A stretch of DNA of 64,000 bases, from positions 124,001-188,000 of the forward strand of contig SFDQ01000004.1 of NCBI GenBank assembly GCA_004558145.1, read 5' to 3'. The DNA comes from Oscillospiraceae bacterium (GTDB lineage Bacteria; Bacillota_A; Clostridia; Oscillospirales; Ruminococcaceae). The notes beneath the pieces were generated by a model. The model made no database searches. It had not been told where the DNA came from and was given only the letters and a program-made list of their open reading frames with translations. Of this stretch, positions 33,992-42,204 are shown one piece after another (within the stretch, counting starts at the first letter, position 1; each line of letters begins with the position of its first letter). A program made the translations under genes and the position numbers.

Positions 33992-35257
33992 TCAGAACAG
34001 CCGCCGGCCGGCCACATACTTGGCGAGGGGCAGCCCGTCGGAGAGCCAGACCACACGCTCCAGCCGCTCGGTGAGGGTGCACTGGCGGGTAGTGGGCAGG
34101 GCGCTGTCGTCCATGACGATGGTGTCGAACTCATAGCCCGGCTCGAAACTGCCTACCTTGCCGAAGAACTCGCCGCCGCCCTTGGTGGCAAGATACAGCG
34201 CCTCGGGCAGGGTGAGGGCGGCAAGGCTGTCGTCCACCAGGCGCCAGCGCAGCTTGGAACACTGGATGGCGTCGGTCATGGCGCGGAAGATGGAAAGGTG
34301 CGCGCCGCCGGCCACGTCGCTGCCCAGGCCCGCCTTCTGGCCCTCGTTCAGCCAGGTGCGCACCGGGGCGATGCCGGAGGACACGTTCATGTTGGACTGG
34401 GGGCAGTGCGCCAGGAACACGCCCTGTTCCTTCATCAGGGCCCGCTCCTCCTCGCCGCTCCAGATGCAGTGGGCCATCACGGTGGGGCACTCGCCGCCGA
34501 AGAGGCCTGGCCGGCTGTAAGCCTCACCGTAGAACCGGGCCCAGGGGCGCAGCTGTTTGACCCACTCGATCTCGGAGAGATTCTCCGACAGGTGGGACTG
34601 CATCGCCGCGCCAAACTCCCGCTGCAGTTCGCCCAGGCCGTTCATCAGCTCCTCCGAGCAGCTGGGGATGAAACGGGGCGTGATGACCGGGCGCACGGCG
34701 GAAAAGCCGGCGCTCTCCTCCAGCCAGCGGCGGGTCTCGGCCAGGGAGCCGTCGGTGGTCTCCCGCAGATAGTCCGGGCAGTTGGAATCCATGTTCAGCT
34801 TGCCCACAAACCCCCGCAGGCCCGCCTTTTCCATCAATTCCATCAGCAGCAGGGTGGCGGGCCGGTGCACCGTGGCAAAGACGCAGGCCCGGGTGGTGGC
34901 GCTGCGGGTCAGTTCATCAGTGAACACCCGGTAGGCCGCCGCGGCGTACTCCTGTTCGGCAAAACGGGCCTCCTCCGGGAAGGCGTTTTCTTCCAGCCAG
35001 TCCAGCAGCTCCATGTCCATGCCCAGGCCCCGGTAGGCGTACTGGCTGGCGTGGACGTGCAGGTCCACCAGTCCGGGCAGGATGAGCCGGTCGCCGTGGT
35101 CATGGACGGGGATGTCCCCGAACCGCTCCGGCAGGGTCTCAAAAATCCCTGCCACCAGCCCGTCCTCGCAGACGAGATACTGCCCCGGCCGCACTTCCAG
35201 GCGGCCGCAGGCAGGCGTAAAAATAATATTGCCCTTCAGGGCAAAGGTTCGTTCCAT
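33992..35257 (-). CDS. guaD: Guanine deaminase / related amidohydrolase
   Basis: The 421-residue amidohydrolase has the metal motif LVDLHVHASQY, NMDSNCPDYLRE (a guanine-deaminase-like segment), zinc His in QSHLSE, HC in MAHCIWS, HCPQSNMNVSSG and the metal Asp in GLGSDVAGG. It would convert guanine to xanthine plus ammonia. ATG 35257 follows AAGGAGAA; a longer frame exists but overlaps the promoter. The promoter carries a 20-bp palindrome. The divergent neighbour is a dicarboxylate symporter gene. Confidence 0.85.
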   Translation of the reverse strand: MERTFALKGNIIFTPACGRLEVRPGQYLVCEDGLVAGIFETLPERFGDIPVHDHGDRLILPGLVDLHVHASQYAYRGLGMDMELLDWLEENAFPEEARFAEQEYAAAAYRVFTDELTRSATTRACVFATVHRPATLLLMELMEKAGLRGFVGKLNMDSNCPDYLRETTDGSLAETRRWLEESAGFSAVRPVITPRFIPSCSEELMNGLGELQREFGAAMQSHLSENLSEIEWVKQLRPWARFYGEAYSRPGLFGGECPTVMAHCIWSGEEERALMKEQGVFLAHCPQSNMNVSSGIAPVRTWLNEGQKAGLGSDVAGGAHLSIFRAMTDAIQCSKLRWRLVDDSLAALTLPEALYLATKGGGEFFGKVGSFEPGYEFDTIVMDDSALPTTRQCTLTERLERVVWLSDGLPLAKYVAGRRLF

Positions 35258-35296
35258 TGTGTTCTCCTTGGTTTTGTGTGATTTTCTCCGCTGAAC

Positions 35297-35325
35297 ATTG
35301 TACGAAAAACCGTACAAAAACTCAA
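35297..35325 (-). promoter_or_regulatory. Promoter with overlapping operator for guanine deaminase
   Basis: Minus strand: TTGAGT (35320-35325), 17-bp spacer, TACAAT (35297-35302). The palindrome TTGTACG-N6-CGTACAA (35298-35317) fills the spacer and the -10, a clear repressor geometry. The site type resembles GntR-family operators. Confidence 0.75.
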
Positions 35326-35394
35326 GGGCCTTTTGTGCTCCTGGCTGTCTGCACTCTCTATCTGAAAGCGCGATGGGGCTATCGATTCTTTGAA

Positions 35395-35423
35395 TTGACG
35401 GAAAGGAGCGCAGAAAATACAAT
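35395..35423 (+). promoter_or_regulatory. Promoter of the symporter/UxaA operon
   Basis: TTGACG (35395-35400), 17-bp spacer, TACAAT (35418-35423), 66 bp before the GTG start. Confidence 0.75.
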
Positions 35424-35488
35424 AAAATCAACAAAAGCGCTTTTGCACCGTGAAAAACACTTCATCAAAATGCAAGGGAGGAATCGGT

Positions 35489-36742
35489 GTGAAAAAGAAG
35501 AAAAAGCTCGGCCTGTTCACATGGATCCTGATCGGTTTCGTGCTGGGCATCCTGCTGGGCATCGTGGCTCCGGAATTTGGTAAAAAACTTCAGTTTTTAG
35601 GCACGATCCTGACCAATCTGCTGAACATGGTGGTCGTGCCGCTGGTAATGAGTCTGCTGATCACCGCAGCCGCAGACGTGGGCAACATGAAAAAGCTGGG
35701 CAAACGTGCCGGACGCACCTTTGTGATCTTCATGTGCACCACAGCCATTGCCATTGCCATCGGTCTGGTGGTGGCAAACCTGTTCGCCGTGGGCAAGGGC
35801 GTGACCATCGACCTGACTGGTCTGGAAGCCGGCGAGACCAGTTCGATGAACGTGCTGGATACTATCATCGGAATCATCCCCACCAACATTTTCTCTGCCA
35901 TGAGCAGCGCGAATCTGCTGCAGTGCATCTTCTTTGCGCTGCTGTTCGGCTTTGCTCTCACTCTACTGCCGGATGGAAAAGAGAAAGATGCAGTGCAGCA
36001 TTTCTTCAAGGGTGCTTCGGAAGTGATGAAATCCATCACCAACATCGTACTCTGGTTCTCCCCCATTGGTGTGTTTGGTCTGATGGCCTGGGTGGTCGGC
36101 ACTTATGGTCTGGCCATTCTGGGGCCCTATGCCAAAGCCATCGCCGCAGTGTATGTGGGCTGCATCCTGCATGTACTCATCACCCAGGCCGGCATCATGA
36201 TCGGCGGCGTATGTCACCACAATCCCATCACCTTCATCAAGGAATACATGCAGACCATCCTGTTCGCCGTGGCCACCTGCTCCAGCGTGGCCACCATTCC
36301 CCTGAATCTCAAGACCGCCAAACGCCTGGGCGCAGCCGACGACGTGGCTGATTTTGTCATTCCCTTCGGCGCGGTGATAAACATGGACGGCACTGCCATC
36401 TATGAGGCCGTTGCCGCCATCTTTGCCGCACAGGTGTTCGGCATTGAGCTCACCTTTATGCAGCAGGTGATGATCATGGTCTCCGCCGTGCTGGCCTCCA
36501 TCGGTACCGCCGGCGTGCCCGGTTCCGGCCTGATCATGCTCACCGTGGTGCTGAACGCCGCAGGCCTGCCCCTTGAGGCCGTTGGGCTGCTGGCCGGCGT
36601 GGACCGTTTCCTGAACATGGGCCGCATGATCCCCAACATCGTTGGCGACGGCGCTACCTCCATCATGGTCTCCAGAATGGAGGGCAGCATCCACCCCGCC
36701 ATGAGCGAGGCGGAGTATGAAAAAGCGACGGCTGCCGCCTGA
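35489..36742 (+). CDS. Dicarboxylate/amino acid:cation symporter (DAACS family)
   Basis: The 417-residue transporter has about eight helices. VATCSSVATIPLNL is the serine-rich re-entrant loop and GAVINMDGTAIYEA is the NMDGT cation-binding motif; GVPGSGLIML follows in the second loop. The family moves glutamate, aspartate, succinate, malate or fumarate with Na+ or H+. GTG 35489 is chosen because GGGAGGAAT precedes it; an earlier GTG at 35450 has no ribosome site. A split UxaA-type enzyme follows 15 bp downstream, so the substrate may be a hydroxy- or sulfo-dicarboxylate. Confidence 0.9.
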   Translation: MKKKKKLGLFTWILIGFVLGILLGIVAPEFGKKLQFLGTILTNLLNMVVVPLVMSLLITAAADVGNMKKLGKRAGRTFVIFMCTTAIAIAIGLVVANLFAVGKGVTIDLTGLEAGETSSMNVLDTIIGIIPTNIFSAMSSANLLQCIFFALLFGFALTLLPDGKEKDAVQHFFKGASEVMKSITNIVLWFSPIGVFGLMAWVVGTYGLAILGPYAKAIAAVYVGCILHVLITQAGIMIGGVCHHNPITFIKEYMQTILFAVATCSSVATIPLNLKTAKRLGAADDVADFVIPFGAVINMDGTAIYEAVAAIFAAQVFGIELTFMQQVMIMVSAVLASIGTAGVPGSGLIMLTVVLNAAGLPLEAVGLLAGVDRFLNMGRMIPNIVGDGATSIMVSRMEGSIHPAMSEAEYEKATAAA

Positions 36743-36757
36743 GAATGGAGGAACGAT

Positions 36758-37054
36758 ATGACCATCAACGCGATTCTGTTGGATGAAAAGGACAACGTTG
36801 TAACATGCGTGCAGGACGTAAAGGCAGGCGAGGAGGTCGTATACCGCACTGCCGACGGTCTTCACAGCCTCACCGCCGTTCAGCCCATCCCCGGATGCCA
36901 CAAAGTGGCTCTTCAGGATTTTTGCGAAGGTGAGGACGTGATCAAATATGGCGAAATGATCGGCCGCACCAACAGCGCCATTGCTAAAGGCTGCCACGTG
37001 AATGAATACAACATTTACAGTGTCCCCCGTGACTATGACAGCGAGCTGGTGTAA
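36758..37054 (+). CDS. UxaA-family small subunit (SAF domain)
   Basis: The 98-residue protein is a stand-alone SAF domain, equivalent to the N-terminal part of altronate dehydratase UxaA or to SuyA of (2R)-sulfolactate sulfo-lyase. HKVALQDFCEGEDVIKYGEM and GRTNSAIAKGCHVNEYN are family hallmarks. The large subunit starts 15 bp downstream. The enzyme removes water (or sulfite) from a hydroxy-acid using iron. The neighbouring symporter and LysR regulator suggest a dicarboxylate-like substrate. Which substrate is undetermined. Confidence 0.88.
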   Translation: MTINAILLDEKDNVVTCVQDVKAGEEVVYRTADGLHSLTAVQPIPGCHKVALQDFCEGEDVIKYGEMIGRTNSAIAKGCHVNEYNIYSVPRDYDSELV

Positions 37055-37069
37055 AAAGGAGGCAAAACA

Positions 37070-38230
37070 ATGGAATTTTGGGGATACAGACGGGCGGAAG
37101 GCCGCGCGGGGATCCGCAACCATGTGTTGATCCTTCCTTCCTGTGTGTGCGGCAGCGAGACTGCGCGCATCGTGGCCAGCCAGGTGAAAGGTGCAGTGAA
37201 CATCGTGTTCAACACCGGCTGTTCCGACGTACAGGCCAACACCGATATGTCTCAGAAGGTGCTGACGGGCTTCGCATGCAATCCCAATGTTTACGGTGTG
37301 GTCATCATCGGCCTGGGCTGTGAGACGGTGGGCCACCGCCAGCTGCGGGAAAAGATTCAAAAAATGACCTCCAAACCGGTGGTGTCCTTTGGCATCCAGG
37401 AGGAGGGCGGCACACTTAAGACCATTGAAAAGGCGGTGCGAGCCGCCAGACAGATGGCCGCCGAAGCCGCTATGCAGCCCAAAGAGCGGTTCGACATCTC
37501 CGAGCTGCTGCTGGGCATTGAGTGCGGCGGATCAGACGCCACCAGCGGCCTGGGCAGCAACCCCGCTGTGGGTGAATTGTCCGATCTTCTGGTGGACCTG
37601 GGCGCATCCACGATCATGAGCGAGTCCATCGAGTGGATCGGCGGCGAACATGTGCTGGCAAAGCGGGCCGCCACGCCTGAGATCCACAACCAGATCATCG
37701 AGGTGTGCCGAGCCTACGAGGAACATCTGAAAGCCGCCGGCCAGGACTGCCGCGCCGGCCAGCCCACACCCGGCAACAAGGCAGGCGGGCTTTCCACCCT
37801 GGACGAAAAGAGCCTGGGCTGCATCCGAAAGGGTGGCAGCCGCCCGATCGTGGAGGTGCTGCAGCAGGCGGAACGGCCCACCAAGACCGGCGCCATCGTG
37901 ATGGATACCGCCGGGTTTGACATCTCCTCGGTAACTTCCATGGTGGCGGGCGCCTGCAATGCGGTGATTTTTACCACCGGGCGGGGCACTCCCACCGGCA
38001 ACGCCATCGTGCCGGTGCTCAAGGTAACCGCCAACGAGCGCACCTACCATATGATGGAGGACAACATGGATATGGACCTGAGCGCTGTTATCCGCGGCGA
38101 AAAGACCTTTCGCGAGATGGGGCAGGCGCTGTTGGCCGAGGTGGGCGCCATCTGCAATGGCAAGCTGACCAAAGCAGAGGCCTATGGTTTTTCCGATATT
38201 GCTGTGGATCATGTGTGCCGGTTTGTGTGA
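37070..38230 (+). CDS. UxaA-family dehydratase/lyase large subunit
   Basis: The 386-residue protein matches the C-terminal catalytic part of UxaA/GarD or SuyB. Seen: GYRRAEGRAGIRNHVLILPS at the start, NTGCSD, IIGLGCE, GIECGGSDATSG and MDTAGFDISSVTSMVAGACN, with cysteines that may hold the iron. It forms an operon with the SAF subunit. The ATG follows AAAAAGGAGG. Candidates include altronate, galactarate-type or sulfolactate substrates; nothing in the window settles it. Confidence 0.88.
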   Translation: MEFWGYRRAEGRAGIRNHVLILPSCVCGSETARIVASQVKGAVNIVFNTGCSDVQANTDMSQKVLTGFACNPNVYGVVIIGLGCETVGHRQLREKIQKMTSKPVVSFGIQEEGGTLKTIEKAVRAARQMAAEAAMQPKERFDISELLLGIECGGSDATSGLGSNPAVGELSDLLVDLGASTIMSESIEWIGGEHVLAKRAATPEIHNQIIEVCRAYEEHLKAAGQDCRAGQPTPGNKAGGLSTLDEKSLGCIRKGGSRPIVEVLQQAERPTKTGAIVMDTAGFDISSVTSMVAGACNAVIFTTGRGTPTGNAIVPVLKVTANERTYHMMEDNMDMDLSAVIRGEKTFREMGQALLAEVGAICNGKLTKAEAYGFSDIAVDHVCRFV

Positions 38231-38255
38231 ACTGCATTTTTAAAGCAATCCATAA

Positions 38256-38295
38256 AAGGCAGGCCCGCTTTGCGGGCCTGCCTTCGGGTGTTTTT
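38256..38295 (+). terminator. Terminator of the symporter/UxaA operon
   Basis: The 13-bp stem AAGGCAGGCCCGC / GCGGGCCTGCCTT has a TTT loop, followed after CGGGTG by T5. Confidence 0.85.
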
Positions 38296-38327
38296 GTTGA
38301 GGGCTGTCGGAGACAAAACGCGCATGG

Positions 38328-38333
38328 TATAAT
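38328..38333 (+). promoter_or_regulatory. Probable -10 of the LysR gene
   Basis: TATAAT lies 20 bp before the LysR ATG, giving a very short leader. The -35 at 17 bp is weak (TGTCGG). Confidence 0.5.
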
Positions 38334-38353
38334 CAAGTCGAGGTGAAACGCTG

Positions 38354-39319
38354 ATGAAAAACATGGAGCTGGTCTATGCCATCTTTCAACATGGTTCCTT
38401 TTCCCGCGCCGCAGAGGAACTGTATATCAGCCAGTCCGCTCTGAGCACGGCGATACAGAGCATCGAGAACGAGGTGGGCGCGCCTTTGTTTGACCGTCGC
38501 CAGCATCCCGTGCGGCTCACCCCGGCGGGCGAGGAATTCATCCGTTATTACCGCGCGGCAAAACCGCTGGAAGCAGACATGCTTGCCCGCATTCAAGATC
38601 TGGCGGAACTGCGTGGCGGAAGTTTTGCGCTGGGCGGCACACATTATCTTCTTTCCTATATCCTGCCTCAGGCCATCGTTCACTTTGCCCGCACCTATCC
38701 CCGGGTGGAACTGAAAATCGTGGAAACGGAATCCGAACAATTCAAAGACCTGCTGTTCAGCTGCGACATCGACCTGTGTCTCATGTGCGACGCCGTCGAC
38801 CCCAAACTGAACACCATTGGTCATGCTTTTTATGACCGGCTGTATCTGGCTGTGCCCCGCCATCTGGTGAAAGAGCTAGACCTTGCTGCCAACCTGCTCA
38901 CCTCCGGCGACATTTTGCGGGAGAACGAACCGACAGAAGGGCACTTCTTCCGCACCTCCGATCTTGAAAAGCTGACATTTCTTCAGCTCACGCCGGGCAA
39001 CAACCTTTGCAGCAGAAGCGAGAAAATTTTCGAAGGCCTGGGTGTGAGGCCGGGCAAGATCATTCGTTTCAATCAGTTCGTTACCGCTTACAATCTGGCG
39101 GGCAGCGGACTTGGCTGCACTCTGGCCAGCTCCCGGCTCATTGCCCAAATCGACCATCCGGGTCTTGTCTACTACGCGCTTCCCTCCCCCCTGATGGTGC
39201 GCGACTTCCAATTTACCACCCGCAAAGATGCCTATCTTTCCCGCAGCATCCGCGCCTTTTGCGATTTGTTCGCTCAAATCGAAGCGGGCAGAAGCAACTC
39301 AGCACAATTTTCATTCTGA
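38354..39319 (+). CDS. LysR-family transcriptional regulator
   Basis: The 321-residue protein has an N-terminal winged helix (IFQHGSFSRAAEELYISQSALSTAIQSIENEVGAPLFDR) and a periplasmic-binding-type effector domain. It lies directly after the UxaA-type genes on the same strand, and its codon use and lower GC match them, so it probably regulates that operon. ATG 38354 has GAGGTG upstream. The C-terminus (SNSAQFSF) ends just before a terminator. Confidence 0.9.
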   Translation: MKNMELVYAIFQHGSFSRAAEELYISQSALSTAIQSIENEVGAPLFDRRQHPVRLTPAGEEFIRYYRAAKPLEADMLARIQDLAELRGGSFALGGTHYLLSYILPQAIVHFARTYPRVELKIVETESEQFKDLLFSCDIDLCLMCDAVDPKLNTIGHAFYDRLYLAVPRHLVKELDLAANLLTSGDILRENEPTEGHFFRTSDLEKLTFLQLTPGNNLCSRSEKIFEGLGVRPGKIIRFNQFVTAYNLAGSGLGCTLASSRLIAQIDHPGLVYYALPSPLMVRDFQFTTRKDAYLSRSIRAFCDLFAQIEAGRSNSAQFSF

Positions 39320-39327
39320 CGCACACG

Positions 39328-39374
39328 AAGAGCGGCGCTTCCGGTTCGATGGCCCGGAAACGCCGCTCTTTCTT
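39328..39374 (+). terminator. Terminator of the LysR gene
   Basis: The stem AAGAGCGGCG (39328-39337) / CGCCGCTCTT (39361-39370) with inner TTCCGG/CCGGAA is followed by a T-rich tail. The convergent yaaA gene ends at 39380. Confidence 0.8.
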
Positions 39375-39379
39375 GATTT

Positions 39380-40135
39380 TTATTCTTTGGCATTATCGCA
39401 CCGCAAAAACACGAGCACATTTTCCGACGAGTGCTCAGGCGAGAAGCGGTGGCCCAGCCGGTCGAAGGCAAGAAGGTCCTCCGGGCGTTCGGCGCCGATC
39501 TCGGCCATATAGCGCACCATCTCGCCCCGGGCCATCTTGCACAGGGTGCCCTTTTCCACCACACGGCCCTCATGCTCCTCGCCGAAGACGCACCGCACCA
39601 GCCGCACCGAAGGCGGCAGGTGCTTTGCCACCGCATCGCTGTATTCTTTCGAGGCCAGGTCCAGCACCCAGCCGGCATCCTGCGCCAGCGCCGATGCCAA
39701 ATCCGCGCCCCAGAAGGCGTAGAGGTCCTTCGCGCCGTCCACCGACAGCTTCGCCTGCATCTCCAGCCGGTAGGGCGTCACTCCATCGAAGGGGCGCAGC
39801 AGGCCGTAAAAGCCGGAGAGGATGCGCAGATGCTCCTGCAGATAATCAAACTGCGCGTCGGTGAACACATCCGGCGCCATGTAGCGGTACTGGATGCCCT
39901 CATAGCTCAGAATGGCCGGCGTAAGGCCGCGGCGCAGGTCCATCCTTTCCAGCCGGCGCAGGTTTTCCCCGGCGATGGCGTCGCTGCATTTCCACAGGCT
40001 TTTCAGCCGGGCGGCGGGCATCGCCCGCAGCGCCGCCAGCAGCCGGCCGGTCTTTTCCAGAAAGGCCGGCAGGTCCCGCCAGGGCAGAACGTCGTCCGTC
40101 TTCATCTTCTTGGCCGGGGAAATGATGATCTTCAT
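39380..40135 (-). CDS. yaaA: Peroxide stress protein YaaA (UPF0246)
   Basis: The 251-residue protein starts KIIISPAKKMK, the invariant opening of YaaA, and has SYEGIQYRYM, ILSGFYGLLRPFDGVTPYRLEM and NLASKEYSD-type motifs (here DLASKEYSD). YaaA limits free iron and oxidative DNA damage during peroxide stress. Its ATG overlaps the rhodanese stop by 4 bases. It is the last gene of a peroxiredoxin-rhodanese-yaaA operon. Confidence 0.95.
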   Translation of the reverse strand: MKIIISPAKKMKTDDVLPWRDLPAFLEKTGRLLAALRAMPAARLKSLWKCSDAIAGENLRRLERMDLRRGLTPAILSYEGIQYRYMAPDVFTDAQFDYLQEHLRILSGFYGLLRPFDGVTPYRLEMQAKLSVDGAKDLYAFWGADLASALAQDAGWVLDLASKEYSDAVAKHLPPSVRLVRCVFGEEHEGRVVEKGTLCKMARGEMVRYMAEIGAERPEDLLAFDRLGHRFSPEHSSENVLVFLRCDNAKE

Positions 40136-40485
40136 TCCGCCGTCACCTCATAGGGCCAGGTCATGATGCCGCCAAACTCAAAGATGTTGGTATAGCCCAG
40201 CCGGGCCAGCATGGCCGCCGCCTGTTTGCTGCGGCTGCCGCTGCGGCAGTAGACCAGCACCTCCGCGTCCTTGCCGCCGATGACCGAGGCGGCGCTGGCC
40301 TCGCTGATGGTGCCCAGGGGCAGCAGCACCGCGCCGGGGATGTGCCCGCTGTTGTATTCATCCGGTTCGCGCACATCCAGCACCAGCACCCCGCCGGCAT
40401 CCATCCGCTTTTTGGCTTCCTGCTGGCTGATCTGCTGGTATCCCTTGGGCCCGGCCCCGAACAGGGCGGAAAACAGTCCGTTCAT
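40132..40485 (-). CDS. Rhodanese-like protein (short N-terminal segment, no signal peptide)
   Basis: The 117-residue single-domain rhodanese has active-site loop YCRSGSRS. The N-terminal 14 residues (NGLFSALFGAGPKG) are mildly hydrophobic but too short for a signal. It is close to the lipoprotein rhodanese at 15513 in sequence, both having QISQ-EAK openings and WPYE endings. It lies 4 bp after the peroxiredoxin gene and overlaps yaaA by 4 bases, so it is part of a peroxide/thiol stress operon. Confidence 0.92.
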   Translation of the reverse strand: MNGLFSALFGAGPKGYQQISQQEAKKRMDAGGVLVLDVREPDEYNSGHIPGAVLLPLGTISEASAASVIGGKDAEVLVYCRSGSRSKQAAAMLARLGYTNIFEFGGIMTWPYEVTAE

Positions 40486-40489
40486 CGTT

Positions 40490-40954
40490 TCACCTCTCCC
40501 CTTTCAGCAGCCGAAGCACGTCGGTGGCGTTGGTGTCCGGCTTGACTTTGGGCATCACCGCCGCCACAACGCCTTCCTCGTCGATGAGGAAGGTGGTGCG
40601 CACAACGCCCATGCTCACCTTGCCGTAGAGTTTCTTTTCCTGCCAGACGCCGTAGGCCTGGATGGCCTCCAGCTGCGGGTCGCTGAGCAGCGTGAAAGGC
40701 AGCCCGTTTTTATCGGCAAACTTGCGGTGGGAGGCGACGGAGTCCTTGCTGACGCCGATGACCACCGCGCCCTCGGCTTCGATTTCGCGCACCGAGCCCG
40801 CAAAGGCGCAGGCCTGGCGGGTGCAACCGGGAGTGCTGTCCTTCGGATAAAAATAGAGTACCACCTTTTTGCCCCGATAGTCCGCAAGGCTCACCTCGCG
40901 TCCGTCCTGGTCCTGCAGCGTGAATTCCGGCGCTTTCATGCCAACTTCCAACAT
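40490..40954 (-). CDS. bcp: Thiol peroxidase, Bcp/PrxQ type
   Basis: The 154-residue peroxiredoxin has the Bcp motif STPGCTRQAC: peroxidatic Cys near residue 44 and resolving Cys five residues later. It reduces peroxides at the cost of thioredoxin. I chose ATG 40954 (GGGGATGGG upstream); another ATG three codons earlier is possible. First gene of the operon with rhodanese and yaaA. TATAAT on the minus strand at 40980-40985 is a likely -10, without a clear -35. Confidence 0.94.
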   Translation of the reverse strand: MLEVGMKAPEFTLQDQDGREVSLADYRGKKVVLYFYPKDSTPGCTRQACAFAGSVREIEAEGAVVIGVSKDSVASHRKFADKNGLPFTLLSDPQLEAIQAYGVWQEKKLYGKVSMGVVRTTFLIDEEGVVAAVMPKVKPDTNATDVLRLLKGER

Positions 40955-41030
40955 AATGCCCATCCCCTTTTTTATTTTTATTATATCACAAAACCGGCCG
41001 CCCACCGTGATAACGTCACCGGCGGCGGGC

Positions 41031-41059
41031 TTGGCGGGGCGTGCGGTTCCGGGTATAAT
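41031..41059 (+). promoter_or_regulatory. Promoter of cobO
   Basis: TTGGCG (41031-41036), 17-bp spacer, TATAAT (41054-41059). The leader is about 30 nt, too short for a cobalamin riboswitch. Confidence 0.75.
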
Positions 41060-41097
41060 AGAGAAAAAAGCGCTGCGGCGCTGAAAAGGAGAAACGA

Positions 41098-41628
41098 ATG
41101 GACAAACTTTCTGTGGGCAAGGTGCAGGTGTACACCGGCAACGGCAAGGGCAAGACCACCGCCGCCCTGGGCCTGATGCTGCGGGCCGCCGGCGCGGGAA
41201 TGGATATTTACTTCGGCCAGTTCATGAAGACCGGCGACACCAGCGAGGCCGAAGCCCTGCGCCGGTTTTTGGGCCATGCCGTGACAATGGAGCAGTACGG
41301 CAGCGGCGGGGAGCTCTTCGGCCCGGACCGGGAACGGGACACCGCCTGCGCCCGGGCGGGCTATGAAAAAGCCCGGGCTGCCCTCGTGAGCGGGCGGTAC
41401 GATCTGGTGGTGCTGGACGAAATTCTTGTGGCAGAGCATCTGGGGCTGCTGGCCGTGGAGGACCTGCTGCGGCTGATGGACGAGCGCCCGGAGCACACCG
41501 AGCTGGTGCTCACCGGGCGCTGGGCCGCCGAGCAGGTGATGCAGCGGGCGGACCTGGTCACCGAGATGGGCGAAGTAAAGCACTATTTCCACGCCGGGGT
41601 GCCCGCCCGCACCGGCATCGAGATGTGA
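41098..41628 (+). CDS. cobO: Cob(I)yrinic acid a,c-diamide adenosyltransferase
   Basis: The 176-residue CobA/CobO/BtuR-type enzyme has P-loop GNGKGKTTAALGL and LVVLDEILVAEHLGLL, and ends with the DLVTEMGEVKHYF family motif. It transfers the adenosyl group of ATP to the cobalt of corrinoids, making coenzyme B12. No other cobalamin gene is nearby, so it may serve salvage. Strong promoter and terminator on either side show it is monocistronic. Confidence 0.95.
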   Translation: MDKLSVGKVQVYTGNGKGKTTAALGLMLRAAGAGMDIYFGQFMKTGDTSEAEALRRFLGHAVTMEQYGSGGELFGPDRERDTACARAGYEKARAALVSGRYDLVVLDEILVAEHLGLLAVEDLLRLMDERPEHTELVLTGRWAAEQVMQRADLVTEMGEVKHYFHAGVPARTGIEM

Positions 41629-41634
41629 CAAAGC

Positions 41635-41671
41635 AAAAGGATGAGCCCCGCCGGGGGTCCATCCTTTTTTT
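41635..41671. terminator. Terminator between cobO and tspO-like gene
   Basis: The stem AAAAGGATG (41635-41643) / CATCCTTTT (41660-41668) with inner CCCC/GGGG is followed by further T residues. Leftward it gives T4, so it can serve both genes. Confidence 0.88.
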
Positions 41672-41674
41672 GTT

Positions 41675-42148
41675 TCAGTTCAACAGCCACACCCCGGCGT
41701 TGAGGTAGCCCGCAAAGGCCACCCACACAAGATAGGGCAGCTGCAGCCGCGCCGCCAGCAGTTCCACGCGGTAAAAAACCAGCACCATGGCCGCGATGAG
41801 CGCCCACAGCGCCACCAGCCACACCAGCGCGAAGCCGAACCACTGGAGGTCAAAAAAGATGATGCTCCAAAAGAAGTTGAAGGTCAGCTGCCCGGCGAAA
41901 AGCCGCAGGCCCAGCCGCCGGTCGCCGGAAGGCGGAGCCATCCAGATGCGGGCGGCGCTGACGCCCATCAGGGCGTAGAGCACAGCCCAGACGATGGGAA
42001 AGACGATGGCCGGCGGCGAGAGCGGCGGCTGGACGATGCTCTCAGTGTAGAGCTTCGTGCCCTCCCGGGTGAGCCAGCCTGCCAGGCCGCCCACCGCCTC
42101 GGCCAACAGTATCCACGCCGCATAGGTCTTCCAGGGAAATTTTTTCAT
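41675..42148 (-). CDS. TspO/MBR family membrane protein
   Basis: The 157-residue protein has five helices with family motifs PPLSPPAIVFPIVWAVLYAL, FFWSIIFF and PYLVWVAFAGYLNAGVWLLN. TspO binds porphyrins and related tetrapyrroles and modulates stress responses. ATG 42148 was chosen over an ATG 30 bp upstream because GAGGGTGA sits before it. The gene is convergent with cobO, a tetrapyrrole-linked neighbour. Confidence 0.92.
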   Translation of the reverse strand: MKKFPWKTYAAWILLAEAVGGLAGWLTREGTKLYTESIVQPPLSPPAIVFPIVWAVLYALMGVSAARIWMAPPSGDRRLGLRLFAGQLTFNFFWSIIFFDLQWFGFALVWLVALWALIAAMVLVFYRVELLAARLQLPYLVWVAFAGYLNAGVWLLN

Positions 42149-42204
42149 TGTATCACCCTCTGGTAGGGTATGCAGCAAAGGGCGCGGCTATGCGCCGCGG
42201 CCCC

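Noticed and set aside
35258..35488. Purine riboswitch before guanine deaminase
   Set aside because: The leader is about 33 nt, too short, and no conserved three-way junction core was seen.
40955..41097. Cobalamin riboswitch before cobO
   Set aside because: The transcript leader after TATAAT is about 30 nt and no B12-box was seen.
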